Shown: positions 23,746 to 34,349 of the stretch, one piece after another
Layout of the letters: the number at the start of each line of letters is the position of its first letter
How positions within the stretch are numbered: position 1 is the first letter of the stretch
DNA from: Xenopus tropicalis
Taxonomy: Eukaryota > Chordata > Amphibia > Anura > Pipidae
Assembly: GCF_000004195.4 (NCBI RefSeq)
Contig: NC_030683.2
Span: 51,163,358-51,227,357 of the forward strand
Direction: 5' to 3'
Length of the DNA: 64,000 bases
Position numbers and translations under genes: made by a program
Notes under the pieces: model-generated
Database searches by the model: none
Seen by the model: only the letters and a program-made list of their open reading frames with translations
Told to the model about the DNA's origin: nothing

Positions 23746-23825
23746 TTGTGTTTGTAAAATAGTCACTATTTGAAGCATATTAATATCTGCTGATACCTAA
23801 GAATTAGGGTTCAGTACAGCCAAAA

Positions 23826-23854
23826 CACACACACACATATATATATATATATAG
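23826..23854. repeat. (CA)n(TA)n microsatellite
   Basis: acacacacacac followed by atatatatatata; it abuts a hAT element whose target duplication lies in the TA part. Confidence 0.85.
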
Positions 23855-24141
23855 CAGGGGTTCCCAACCTTCCTTACTCGTGAGCCACAGTCAAATGTAA
23901 AAAGACTTGGAGAGCAACACAAGCATCATAAAAGTTCATGGAGGTGCCAAATAAGGGCTAAGATTGGCTATTAGGTAGCCTCTATACACACTGTCAGCTT
24001 ATAGGAGGCTTTATTTGGTAGTAATTTTTTTTTATTTAACCAAAACTTGCCACCAAGTGAGGAATTCAAAAATAACTACCTGGTTTGGGGCACTGAAAGC
24101 AACATCCAAGGGGTTGCTGAGCAACTGGTTGGGGATCACTG
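23855..24141 (+). mobile_element. hAT-type MITE with CAGGGGTTCCCAACC ends
   Basis: CAGGGGTTCCCAACC at the left and GGTTGGGGATCACTG at the right are near-perfect inverted repeats of the classic hAT/Charlie type. The flanks are ATATATAG (23847-23854) and ATATACAG (24142-24149), a 7/8 match to an 8-bp duplication. No transposase. Confidence 0.88.
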
Positions 24142-24149
24142 ATATACAG

Positions 24150-24649
24150 AGTATGTAAAAAGTGCAATTTATATACAGTACTCAAGGAGCTGTGAGTATT
24201 TTCTTTTCAGGATAACATGCACTCAGTATGGTCTACGTGATCCTTTTCTTCTTTTCTAGCTTGCAAACTGTTAAGTTTTTCTTACTGTTACAGTCATTTC
24301 CTAAATTTCTTTCTACTGAACATATGAATGGGCGTTTATAAATTTATATTTTCCAGCAGATACTCATAACATAGCAACACATTTAATGATAGCAGTAAAC
24401 CTTTAATTGTCATTCAGAAGAATTTTTGTAGTTTACCAAAATTAAAATATACCAGAATTATAACCATTTCTCCTGCTTTAGGGATTTTATTTGCCTTAAA
24501 AAAATTTCAAGGTTAATAAAATCAGTCTTAGAATTTCTGAAGCTAATGTAGTTTCCAATTTCCTGTTTTTGCTTTATGGTCACTTTTATGGCACCAAATG
24601 TTTTCTTATGCCAAAGGTTTCATATCAAAGGTTAACTTAGTTTAACCCA
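24150..24649. other. unique AT-rich sequence
   Basis: No recognised feature. Confidence 0.4.
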
Positions 24650-24745
24650 GTTGAACTAAAGAAACTGCTTGGATGAGTGGTAAAATATTTTCAAGAAAAA
24701 AAAAACTCCAGTTGTTTTAGACTTAATTCTACTAGATACTAAGCT
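24650..24745 (+). mobile_element. degenerate Penelope-like terminal arm
   Basis: ttggatgagtggtaaaat, attttcaagaaaaaaa, ctccagttgttttagac and ttaattctactagatact match the right arm of the Penelope-like fragment at 51465-51570. The upstream part is decayed: aactaaagaaactgc stands where the other copy has aactgaagaagcc. Confidence 0.65.
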
Positions 24746-25216
24746 TGTAAACTGTATATCCTCTTTCAATAAAATATGTCAGGTAAGTCTCGTGTTTCTT
24801 TATAGATCATAAAAATGACAATGAAGATGAAGAGCTAAAGAATGTGTTTTGTTTTATTTAATTTAAATGGAAACATCACTTTTTTTTTCTTAGCTGACCT
24901 TTCGCCTTGAGTTACCCCAGTGAACCCTTTAGTTACATACCTTAATGAAACACCAGCAGACAGAGATGTAAGAGGGTAAAATGGGCACAACATTTATTCA
25001 CATTTTATCAAATAAATAGGACCTTGCCAGCCTAACCCAAGGCAATATTCTAAAGCCAAGAGATCGCTACTATGCTCTGCCGTTCCTCACTGAAGACTTG
25101 AATTTTACTTCCATAGCTACCACTTTAGACCAGCCCTTTATCATTATATCTGCCACTGAGTATTAGGCTGCCTCTACCTACAGAGTGGATGGTCCCAAAC
25201 TCTGCTACCTGCAGGA
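24746..25216. other. unique sequence
   Basis: No recognised feature. Confidence 0.4.
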
Positions 25217-25224
25217 CCTGCATC

Positions 25225-26460
25225 TAGAGATGTAGCGAACCTCACAAAAAAAGTTCGCGAACTTCCGCCAAAAAGTGGGAACTTTTGCAAACTTTGCGAA
25301 CTCCATAGACTTCAATGGGAAGGTGAACTTTAAAACCTAGAAAAGCCATTTCTGGCCAGAAAACTGATTTTAAAGTTGTTTAAAGGGTGCCACGACCTGG
25401 ACAGTGGCATGCAGGAGGGGGATCAAGGGCATAAATTTCTCTGAAAAATACGTTGTTGACACAGCGTTGCGTTTTGTGCTGTAAAGGGCAGAAATCACAC
25501 TACATTTCTAAACTTGTGTAATAAACTGCTTTAAAACGTCCGGTGTCTACATGCCAATCAAGTCGTGTAAAGGTTACAGCCGGTTCACACGCAAAGACAA
25601 AATGCCGCAGTAGTGGATACGGAATATATTATTGCTGGTGGAAAAACGTCGCTCAGGTGATTTTATTGCAATGCAATGTCACTACTATGTGTAACGTGTT
25701 TGGTGCACTACTATGAATAACAGCAAACAGCACTGGACACGTTAAAGAACAGTAAGTAAAAAAAAAATAAAAAATTAATTAATAATAAAAAAAAAAAGTG
25801 ATCTCTGGTTGGTGCTGGGGGTGAACTACTAGGAGCAGCACACCAGTCCCCAACACAGCTAGACTAATAGCACTGGGCTCTATAAATTACAGTAGCAAAG
25901 TAAAAAAACACAAATAAAAAAAAATGATGTGAATGCGTGGTTGGTGCTGGTGCACTACTATGACCAGCACACCTGTCTCCAACACACACAGACGGAGCTG
26001 CAGTACACAATGAAAAGAAGAGTAACAGTAATCAGAAAATAAAAGCAGGCCTTACAAGGACTATTGGGTTACAGCAGATGAGATCAGCAGGACAGCTGTC
26101 CCCAGCAGCTACATACAGAGCAGTAGAAAGAAGATTACTAGTCAGCAAAGCTACCTAAACTCTCCCTCAAACCCCTGCACAGCTCTCTCCCTATGCTACC
26201 TCATCAAGCACACACAGGCAGAATGTAAAATGGCTGCTGGGCTTCGGTTTATATTTGGAAGGGAGTGGTCCGGGGGTGGTCCAGGAGGGAGAGCTGCCTG
26301 ATTGGCTGCCATGTATCTGCTGGCTCTGGGGTGAGAGGTCAAAATTTGGCTCCAGCTAAGGCGAACCCAAAATTGCGAACTTCGCTAAAAGTTTGCGAAC
26401 TTGCGATCACCCGATATTCGTGCGAATTAGTTCTCCGGCGAACAGTTCGCTACATCTCTA
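25225..26460 (-). mobile_element. long hAT-type nonautonomous element, 1236 bp, 8-bp duplication
   Basis: TAGAGATGTAGCGAACC at the left and GTTCGCTACATCTCTA at the right, flanked by perfect CCTGCATC (25217-25224 and 26461-26468). It shares both ends with the 538-bp element at 15130-15667 but in opposite orientation. The extra interior contains degenerate repeats of about 120 bp with ggttggtgctgg and cagcacacc (25800-26000). No transposase-like frame is visible, so it was moved in trans by a hAT transposase. The identical duplications argue for a fairly recent insertion. Confidence 0.92.
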
Positions 26461-26714
26461 CCTGCATCTCGCACCATGAGAGAAGTTCAGAAGCCCAGCT
26501 GCCGGTCCTAAATCTGCAGTGTCTCGATGATAGGAAATCTAAGCAGGCTGTCACCTAGCACAAGCAGTAGTAGCGTTTGTATCATTCAATCCACCATGCA
26601 GTCACAGGAGAGAACCTCCTTTCACCCTCTCTCCCTCTAAATTACTGATAAAATTACAGTACTCTGGCAAGGTCCTACCACTGCTGTGACAAATAAAACT
26701 TAAAATACATTATC

Positions 26715-26815
26715 ATATATATACTGTTTTGATCCAAAGGAAGGCAAAAAAAACTCCTGTCAATTATGTCTCAAGAGGGAAAAAAAATCCTGGATCAAGC
26801 TTTCGGAATTAACAT
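26715..26815 (-). mobile_element. CR1-type LINE 3' UTR fragment
   Basis: tgatccaaaggaaggcaaa, aaaaactcctgtcaa and agagggaaaaaaaatcctgga match the conserved 3' UTR block of the reversed CR1 copy at about 54488-54560 (gatccagaggaaggcaaa ... cagaggggaaaaaattcc). Only this block survives. Confidence 0.55.
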
Positions 26816-26974
26816 AAATTAATACAATGCTGACTTTCATATTTATACTGTATAAAGATACAGAAACCGCAATATAACAATGCATTTAGATAAACATCCA
26901 CATTCAGTTATTAAGAGATAATTTTAAAACATAAAAACAATTTCTGACATTTCTGCAAAATATGCAAAAAGGGG

Positions 26975-27200
26975 GAGGGTGGGTGGGAAGTTTCTGCCTG
27001 CTCAGAAGATAAGGAAGTAAAATGCTTCTTTACGTGACATCACGTCATTCTCTGCCCCCCATCCCAGTTTTTTCCTACCTTAACTCCTTGCTTCTCACTT
27101 AATCTGGGCTATATCTGAATATAAACCAGTGTAATCTGGCTGCTGTTCATTCGGATCCCTTGTCATGCAGCCCCTGTGCTAGAAATCCGGCGCTGTCCAG
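26975..27200 (+). repeat. interspersed repeat, copy A
   Basis: It aligns with 57085-57320: ctgcctgctcagaagataag, tgacatcacgtcattctctg, atataaaccagtgtaatc and cttgtcatgcagcccct occur in the same order with about 80-85% estimated identity. Class unknown; no coding. Confidence 0.75.
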
Positions 27201-28124
27201 TGATAAACCAACATAATGCCACATTACAAAACTGTATTGTCTTAATGAAATGTTGATTCCCCTCATGAATAATGTGCTGTTAAATGCAGACATTGTCCGA
27301 TTGCACCCTTTTTCTGCACTTTTCACACTACATAGCTGCCCATAAATGTCCCCATATATGTTATTATATACACCATTCAGCTAACAGAGGCTTCACTAAG
27401 TGTACAATATGGCTGGGCTCCTTGGTTTCTCTGTATGTCTCCAGTTAGTATAATTACTTCTACAGTTTAAAATTAAAAAAATGAATAAAATATATTCTAT
27501 AGCATTATTCTTTATAGGGCTTCTCAAAGGTACAAATAGAAATAGATACTGTTACAAATCATTGAGCTTACGAAGAGGCACCAAGGTTAATAACCTCAAA
27601 TAAATCTTTTAAATGAAGGTCTACTGAAGCCAGAAACAGCAGTAAAAATAATCTTCTCAAGACCTAAAAAATAAACAGCCTGTATTCAAGTCAAGAACAT
27701 TGCTGTTACCTCTATGCTAAAAAAATTCTAAAGGAAAGGAGAAACAGTGTCGGAAACTGTCTGGTCTAGAACCAGGGACTTGGTGTTTACTGGCTGCTGG
27801 TTGTCACATCTGTGAGATGGCATTTCCTAACCTTACTCTGAGAAATGGAAAAGAGGGAAGAAACAGCCACGTGCACTATATATATTTGGACCCTGATCCC
27901 ACCCCTGGGACAAGGTTCCTACCAATTTTTATTAGCTACTTGTCTATGCAGTCTTAGGCATACACTTTGATGCCCCAAAACACATTTACAAATTAAGTGA
28001 AATGTCCAAAGTGCAATCTTCAGATTTATATCGCAATGTATTTCCCAGTGTAATTTCAGGTACCCATGAAATATTGGGCCAGATTCAATTTATGTAAAAA
28101 CTTATGGACAAGAGTCAATTTGTG
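27201..28124. other. unique sequence (possible continuation of repeat A)
   Basis: The first 150-250 bp may belong to the repeat ending at 27200, but no second copy in the window confirms this. Otherwise nothing recognised. Confidence 0.3.
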
Positions 28125-28780
28125 ATATCTTTATGGTTCCTTATGGCTGAAGCTAGGGGTTCAATGCTCAGCGCATAAAGAACGGGTGATAGAGGACATC
28201 CCTGCCTGATGTTGTTGCGAATGGGGATTTGGCCAGGGGAGGCCTCCGGAAGTTTTGAATGGCTCTAAGAAAGGGGCCCCTAATGCCCAAGTGTGCAAGC
28301 AACTGAATCGTAGGCCCAGTTTACGCGATCAAATGCCTTTTTGGTGTCCAGACTGACTAACAAAAGTTGAGGTCTGCGTTTTGTTGGCTAAATCTATCAG
28401 ATCAATTGCCCTAAGTGTGTTGTCTCTGCCCTGTCTGCCATAGATAAAGCCTACTGGGTCTGAGTTGATAAGTTTTGCAGAGATTTGGGTCTTTACCTTC
28501 TTTATGTAGGTGAGTAATAACAGATGCCAACATGGTATATGAAATTGGATGGTGTCAAGAACTAATTGAAGAGTTTGGAGTTAGGAAAAAATTTTATAGT
28601 ATGTATTTGAGAATCTGTCTGGTCCGGGGCCCTTTGAAGTGGGAAGGAATTTAATTGTGTCTTTAACTTCTTCCTCTGTTATTATTTTACTTAAAATATC
28701 TACGTCGGTTTGTATGAGTGTACTATGAATGAATATTCTCTGCCAGGAAAGCTTGTTTGGGGCTAATCTCTGCATGCTGT
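28125..28780 (-). pseudogene. L1/Tx1-like LINE reverse transcriptase remnant
   Basis: Reading the minus strand from 28775: EEEVKDTIKFLPTSKGPGPD corresponds to the start of the reverse transcriptase domain (the LP-x-KGPGPDG motif). Further on, SLDTKKAFDRVNWAY matches the D-x-x-KAFDRV-W motif, and around 28170-28220 LYALSIEP matches the motif after QGCPLSP. Frames shift several times (for example the QGCPLSP region reads QAGMSSIT), and the catalytic YADD block is not visible. A dead L1/Tx1-clade fragment. Confidence 0.75.
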
Positions 28781-29035
28781 GTGGGAGTTTGGGGGGTTGA
28801 TAAGTTGTAGAGCTCTGTATAATAGTTTTTTTTTTCCAGCATTATTGTTGGGGGCACCAGCTGATATTGTATCTGATACGATTGTTCATGATGCACCAAA
28901 CTGCAAGTCAGTTATATTAGGTGAAATTTGTATCTAGCATATGGTAGATGAGATGTCGTCACTTATCGGGTGCCAGTGCACAAGACATTCACAAATGGCA
29001 TTTTGCTGCTAATGAACCCACATGCAAATGGAACT
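28781..29035. other. unique sequence flanking LINE remnant
   Basis: Nothing recognised beyond possible LINE tail. Confidence 0.3.
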
Positions 29036-29264
29036 TGTGAAGAGTAATTTTTTTGGCAGACGTGGATTAGATGTGAAATACCATATTTGCCATTGGTAAA
29101 TTTTGTCGTGGAACTGCTGTGAAAATTCGTGAGTGATAAAAAAGTTGTGGTTGCATCAAAAAAAGTAGTGGATGCATCAAAAAAGTCGAACTCGCGTAAA
29201 AAAAAAATTAAGCCATTTTGCAAATTTTCTGGCGGAGCAAATGGTATGGATTTGCTCAACACTA
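29036..29264 (-). mobile_element. hAT-type MITE, decayed copy
   Basis: ttgtgaagagtaattttttt at the left is a mutated TAGTGATGAGC end. gatttgctcaacacta at the right corresponds to the other end. The interior has gttgtggttgcatcaaaa and agtggatgcatcaaaa repeats, the reversed family unit. No clear target duplication. Confidence 0.65.
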
Positions 29265-29504
29265 CCTTGAACTACTTCAGTGTGTGCACTTCCAAGCATG
29301 TTCAGAACACCAAATCAGATCTAACTGTCAGTCTTCATGAAATCAGACCAAGCCTATTTACCATATGCTTAATCTTTCATAATCTTTTAGTGCAACATTG
29401 TTAATGACTGACTGAAGAATGTATTGCCATTGTGATTTTAATCTTCGTTGAACTTTTAAAATAGATATAGCCTTTTCTTTCTGTTTGTATCTACTATTAG
29501 TTCA

Positions 29505-29550
29505 TGATCCTAATAAAGGCCCCACTCTGGGGTTGAACCACTACTCAGTC
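29505..29550 (+). ncRNA. degenerate hammerhead-ribozyme-like motif
   Basis: cctaataaaggccccactct is followed by ggggttgaacc. The stem II hairpin is intact (GGCCCC pairing with GGGGTT around an ACTCT loop). The core before it is CTAATAA instead of CTGATGA, and the box after it is GAAC instead of GAAA. Two G-to-A changes in the core would inactivate it. This looks like a fossil of the same kind of sequence as at 31053. Confidence 0.35.
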
Positions 29551-29659
29551 ACTTACACCTTAGAACGTACTTCCTTAATCATCTAATGATGTTTTTCACC
29601 ACTCCCCTCAGGAAGAGGATGCTATTTCATCTCTTTGTCTAATAACCTTTCTGGGATGT

Positions 29660-30590
29660 AGGTGTGAAGATTAAGAAAAGGTATGGACAGGAATCACATT
29701 AGGGGGTTGAGCTCCCATAATGAACTGGTTAGATTCAGCATGATAGGGGTGGAAAAGGGTGTTAGCTTAATTTTAGGGTAATTTCTAGCTGGGGCCACAG
29801 TGAGTCATGTAAAAAGGTTCTAGTTGTAATGTGTTGGGAAAGTCCCAGATGGAGGAGTTGAAAAGGGTATAAAAGGAGGGGAGTGGCAGAGCAAGAGGTG
29901 GATGCATCATGGGAAATAGGCACATGAAAGTCATCTGACTGGCACAAGGGACTGAAACAGGAAGAGGTAGGCAAACTAGCTAGTGAGGGCCTAGCTTGTG
30001 TTATAGCACACTGTAGTTGTGTGAGGATGCCCAGGTTACTGAGAAAGGACAGATAAAAATCCCCACCAATGAGTCAGTGGAAGTAGCTTCCCAGCAGGTA
30101 ACCCGCCAGTCAGGGTTGAAGTGGATAGTGAGGGTGTAGGAAGGCCTTCAGAGATTCCTCAAGTAGTGAGGAACAGTATTGGACTTCCACTGCAGAGCAA
30201 CTGGCAAGGCTGTTGTTTTGGGCTAAGCCCTGTAAAGGCGGTAGTGTTGACTGCACCCCTAGGAAGGCACTGGAGGCTGATGGTGAGAGTGGGAGGGAAC
30301 ACTGGAGGGACCAGAAAGTGAACTTGCCTGTGGAAAAGATTGTTTAACTTGACTATTACACAAATCTGGCATAGGTAAACTGTAAACTGTATCCTGTTTT
30401 GTTATGGTCTGTGTGCCTGTGGTTGAAGAACAAGTGCCCTATTGGTGTGAACTTTGGTGGAAAAATAAATAGTGTTGATTGTTACAACTTCCAAAACCCT
30501 TTGTGTTTCCTGGTGTAGGTGATGTGATTAAAAGGTAATTACTGCCTACAAGCAGACGAAATGGCACTAGTCTAAGGGCTATAACAAGAT
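29660..30590 (+). repeat. LTR-like unit (tentative)
   Basis: A strong TATA-like box (gggtataaaaggagggg, about 29866) is followed about 590 bp later by a polyadenylation signal (gaaaaataaatagtg, about 30463) and a T/G-rich tail. The right edge gctataaca (about 30580-30588) is complementary to tgttatagc near 29999. The layout resembles an LTR or another promoter-bearing retroelement. No duplication of the target was found. Confidence 0.3.
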
Positions 30591-33500
30591 TACTATCCAT
30601 ATTACAGAATCATTTAACAATGTAAATCCTGTAACACATGGCACTGAATCCGTACAGTACAAGATAAATGGTGAGTATGGAGCATACAAGCCCATGACAG
30701 GTTACTGTCTATCCAGGCAAAGATTGCAGCAGGTAGCAATCAGCATAGTCAGGAACAGACAAAGAGTCAAAACCAGTAGATGAGGTCAAAATAACAATTT
30801 AGGTACGCCCAGGAACTTTCAGAGAAAAGACCTATAATTGGGGCGCTGAACCTGGGTCTCTGGCACCCTATAATTTTGATTTTTCACACCAGATGTGAAG
30901 CAATGACACGCTTGTCCACTAAAGTCACCGAGCCAGCACCACATCCCACGTGGCGGCCATGGACGCAGTTATAAGAGCTGATAATTTCTTGAACCCAAAT
31001 CAGGCTTTTCTTTGTAAAAGGCCTGCATTTTTAGCCTTTTATGCATGTGTCCCTGATGAAGGCCCTGCTCTATGGTGTTGAAGCACTGAGTTTTTCATAT
31101 TTCCAATAGAATAAAGATTTTGCTATGTTTATACAGTGATGTGGCCTGTTCCTCTATTTAATCTTTAAAGACCAGCATAGAGACCTGTAACATGTAGGAA
31201 TAAAATGAGAATAAATTAGAATTAAAGATTGTAATTGAAGGGGTGGAGCTATAAGGGTAAATCTCTCAGGGTTCTTTGAAGTTCTGCCTATCACAATATT
31301 TCAATGACGAATAGTCTAATAAGAATGTTGTTTTCCATACTAGAAAGCCAAAACATTTTTTTTATGCTCATGAGCATATGGAACACTTATGTTATCAGGT
31401 GGTTGTTTTATGCAAACACTCTGTAGTATTCCACTGAGGTAGAGAAATTAAACAATCCTGTCTCCCTCTTTGACACCACACAGAAACTCTTCTGCTACAA
31501 ATATATTTTACAGTAGGATTGGTGCTCCTTAGTTAGCCTTAGGGCAAATACCATATTTTTTGGACATATCACTGACACTTTTATGGATGAAAATCATTAT
31601 AAAATGGTGTTATTTAGAATATTTTCCATGTTAGTATGACAGTGTTTCAGTTAGCACAATAAGTAAGCAATGATTACGATTTTTTTTACCACAGGCACTT
31701 AATTTTAATAATATTTTATTGATTGCAGCCAACCTTTACATATCAGATAGGAGCTAAAATGAGGTGGTAAATTTAACAATGCAAACAAGTATTGACTTAC
31801 AAAATAAATCGCTGCATTGGAAATTGCAAGCTATATGAATTTTTGTTTAAACTGTAACTTCCATAAAGGTTTTAAAAGTTTATTCCTAACAGTGCAAATA
31901 ATTTTATGTTTGTCAGGGCTGAGAAGATCAATGAATTGTAATATGTGGTGACAAACAGGCTTCTACGTGTCTTTTATTTCCAGTCTATTAATCTAATAAG
32001 AGCACTATAACATATTAACCTATTCGGTTTGTCCACTTATAGCCTACAGTATATATTAGGCCATATTAACTAAACAAAGCTGCCTCAATAACAGCACACA
32101 TCATGGATTTTTAAGCTTTACAGATATCCTTTTTGTTTTTAAAGTGATGCATTCTGTAGAGCAGGGGTGGCCAGACCGATGACCAGGGAATGCGGAAGTG
32201 CGGCATGAATGCGTACTGTCATGTTGGGGCAGTAAGGTCCCCCATAGGAAGGGTTAAGTTTTCAATTTAGAAGTCTGTTTAGAATCCACATTTGAGGGAA
32301 ACCCTTCACAGTAGGGAGTAATTCGCAAATACCCCCTAAAGGACACTGAAGACAGACTGTCTGGCTAGGGGACTGGGAGGTGCGAAGAGCCAGACAGGGA
32401 CAAATGAATCAACAAGGTAACTAAATTATCATACCTGTGCTACAGTGGGGTGGCAGGGGGGGAGGGAGATGCCGCTCCATAAGAATGCAGGAGGTTGGGG
32501 TGAGGCGCGCGGGAGCTGACAGGCATCTTGCCAACCATGTGACTTTTTACATATACATATATGTTTAATAGATAATGAATTCAGTTTCTTAAATGGGAAA
32601 AAATGGGGTAGAGTTGGGAAAGGAGTGGGTATAGTTGGTCTCAACACTGCACTCATGATTTTAGTACTGTTTCCTGATTCTCATTGGTTACTCATTGTCA
32701 TGTATTTTGTCCTCTATTGGCAGCACACCTTTTAAAAGGACTTTAGTAAATCACATTAGTGTTAAATGAAGGAAATGCAATATGACATTTATCCTTATTT
32801 TCATCTGCACTGTTTGTTACCCTGATCGTTAAAGTTAACAACTCCTATTCTGGTTACAAAAGAACAGACTTTTAGAATGCCCTAAATATCAGGCCCACAT
32901 GATGTTTGTACAGTTTGTTGATTGAGTTATATTTCCCCACAGAAGACTTTGCACTGTCTTTGGCAGTTTTACTGTTGAAAGCATAGTAATGGTTATTTAA
33001 TAGCATTAAATTAAGCAATAAATAACCTTCTACCCTTTGTGAAAAAACATAATTATAGCTTGCTCAAACTGCTTTTCAGAATCAGGTTACACTTGGTTAC
33101 ACTCCTACTCCACTTGGTTACACTCAGGTTACATCCCCAGAACAGGGATAGCATTTACAATGCTATTCTTTGCTATTATAAGGGTACTGGAAGTTAGTTT
33201 TACACTTAATTTAGTCCTTTCAGTAGCTGTCTCTTATATTTCATTAGATTCAACCCTCCTCTTTTATTATTTACCCTCTGAACTATACTCATAACCTCTT
33301 TTATGCAGTTTTCATTATTTTATTCTAGACATCATCTGCTCCATACTTTACATGGGAAACTGAGACTGTCTTGATAGCAATTTTTTACATTCTATTACTC
33401 AAAGAAACCGGCACTAAAAACCCTGCACAAGCACCAAAGCTAAATAATGTAATTAATATCATTAATAGGCTATCAAGAAATTGGCAACCTAGAACATAAT

Positions 33501-33849
33501 GAGACAACGTGTAGTTAATCTTATACAGTATCTTAGTTGAAATCATCATGATCTGTATTCATCTGAACCAGTTTACTCAGCTAAAAATATATACATGATG
33601 CTTATCTGACACAGATATTCAGCTCAAGAATTTGACTAACTTTAGCACCAAGGAGGAATTTTATAGTCATATTTGGGTTGTGGACCAGATACATCATGTA
33701 CAAATGCCAAATGCAAAAGTATTGTATCTACCTCCATGCATTTGTGAAGTAGTGAAGTCCTCTTTATACTGTAGCATATTGCTCATTTCAAATTTGCCCT
33801 ACCTCAACTGTTTGCAGCTGGCTACATTTGCCCACTGACATAGAAAAAA
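30591..33849. other. long mostly unique stretch
   Basis: Apart from the motif at 31045-31100, no gene or dispersed repeat is recognised. gagcaggggtggccag at about 32160 resembles one end of a hAT element, but no partner end was found. A small local repeat (ggttacactt words) lies at 33084-33135. Confidence 0.35.
31045..31100 (+). ncRNA. hammerhead-ribozyme-like motif with intact CUGAUGA box
   Basis: CTGATGA at 31053-31059 is followed by aggccctgctctatggtgtt, a weakened hairpin compared with the clean one at 29518-29535, and then GAAG at 31080-31083 in place of GAAA. The following cactgagtttttcat and an aataaag about 30 bp on resemble the tail of a retroelement. Likely an inactive relic. Confidence 0.3.
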
Positions 33850-34349
33850 TGTCAGGCTTACCTCTGCCAGATGCTTGAGACACAGGGAAAGATGACTGAA
33901 GCACTCCCCTACGCTTCCCATTGAGTGCTCAGGTCCTGGAAATGCAGAGAGGGTGAGCTCAGATAAGGAATAGCAGAGGTGCTAGTAACTGGTGCACAGG
34001 TCTCTGCTTAATGCGGAAAACAGGTACTGGGGTCAGGCAAAAGCGAAGTCACAGCAGCAAGCAGAAGAAACAAAGTACAAGGCCGAAGTAAAAAAACGGG
34101 AACTTAATCAAAGGCCAGGAGGGAGTCGAAGTCGAGAGCAGAAGCAGGGGTCAAACCAGAATCAGGAACAGGAACTGCTTAGTGTCAATCAGTAAAGACG
34201 ATCACCTCGCACTGGACTGTAGGCCACGGCGTCTATTTAAAGGCAATGCGTCTGTTCGTGCGCAAAAATGCGCCAAAGTGTGTGCACGTTGACGTGACCG
34301 CGTCAACGTGCACAGATATGCACAGGCGCTTGCGAATTAACGCCTGACA
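33850..34349. mobile_element. possible solo LTR or MITE, TGTCAGGC...GCCTGACA
   Basis: A 500-bp block begins TGTCAGGC and ends GCCTGACA (perfect 8-bp inverted ends with TG..CA) and is flanked by A5-6 on both sides, which could be a short target duplication or just A-rich DNA. It is GC- and CpG-richer than its surroundings, with gcgtctgttcgtgcgc and acgttgacgtgaccgcgtca near the right end. No coding: the 67-codon frame at 33992 is lysine/glutamine-rich and unrecognised. Confidence 0.5.

Noticed and set aside
24680..24720. Third hammerhead in the Penelope-like arm remnant
   Set aside because: The CTGAAGA core and stem II 5' strand are mutated (aactaaagaaactgc) and GAAAC reads TAAAAT, so no ribozyme fold is supported.
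29999..30588. Retroelement LTR bounded by TGTTATAGC and GCTATAACA
   Set aside because: The TATA-like box lies upstream of this interval and flanks show no duplication, so the boundaries are not credible; only a loose LTR-like call was kept.
32158..32180. GCAGGGGTGGCCAG as a hAT left end
   Set aside because: No matching right end or duplication was found within 1 kb.
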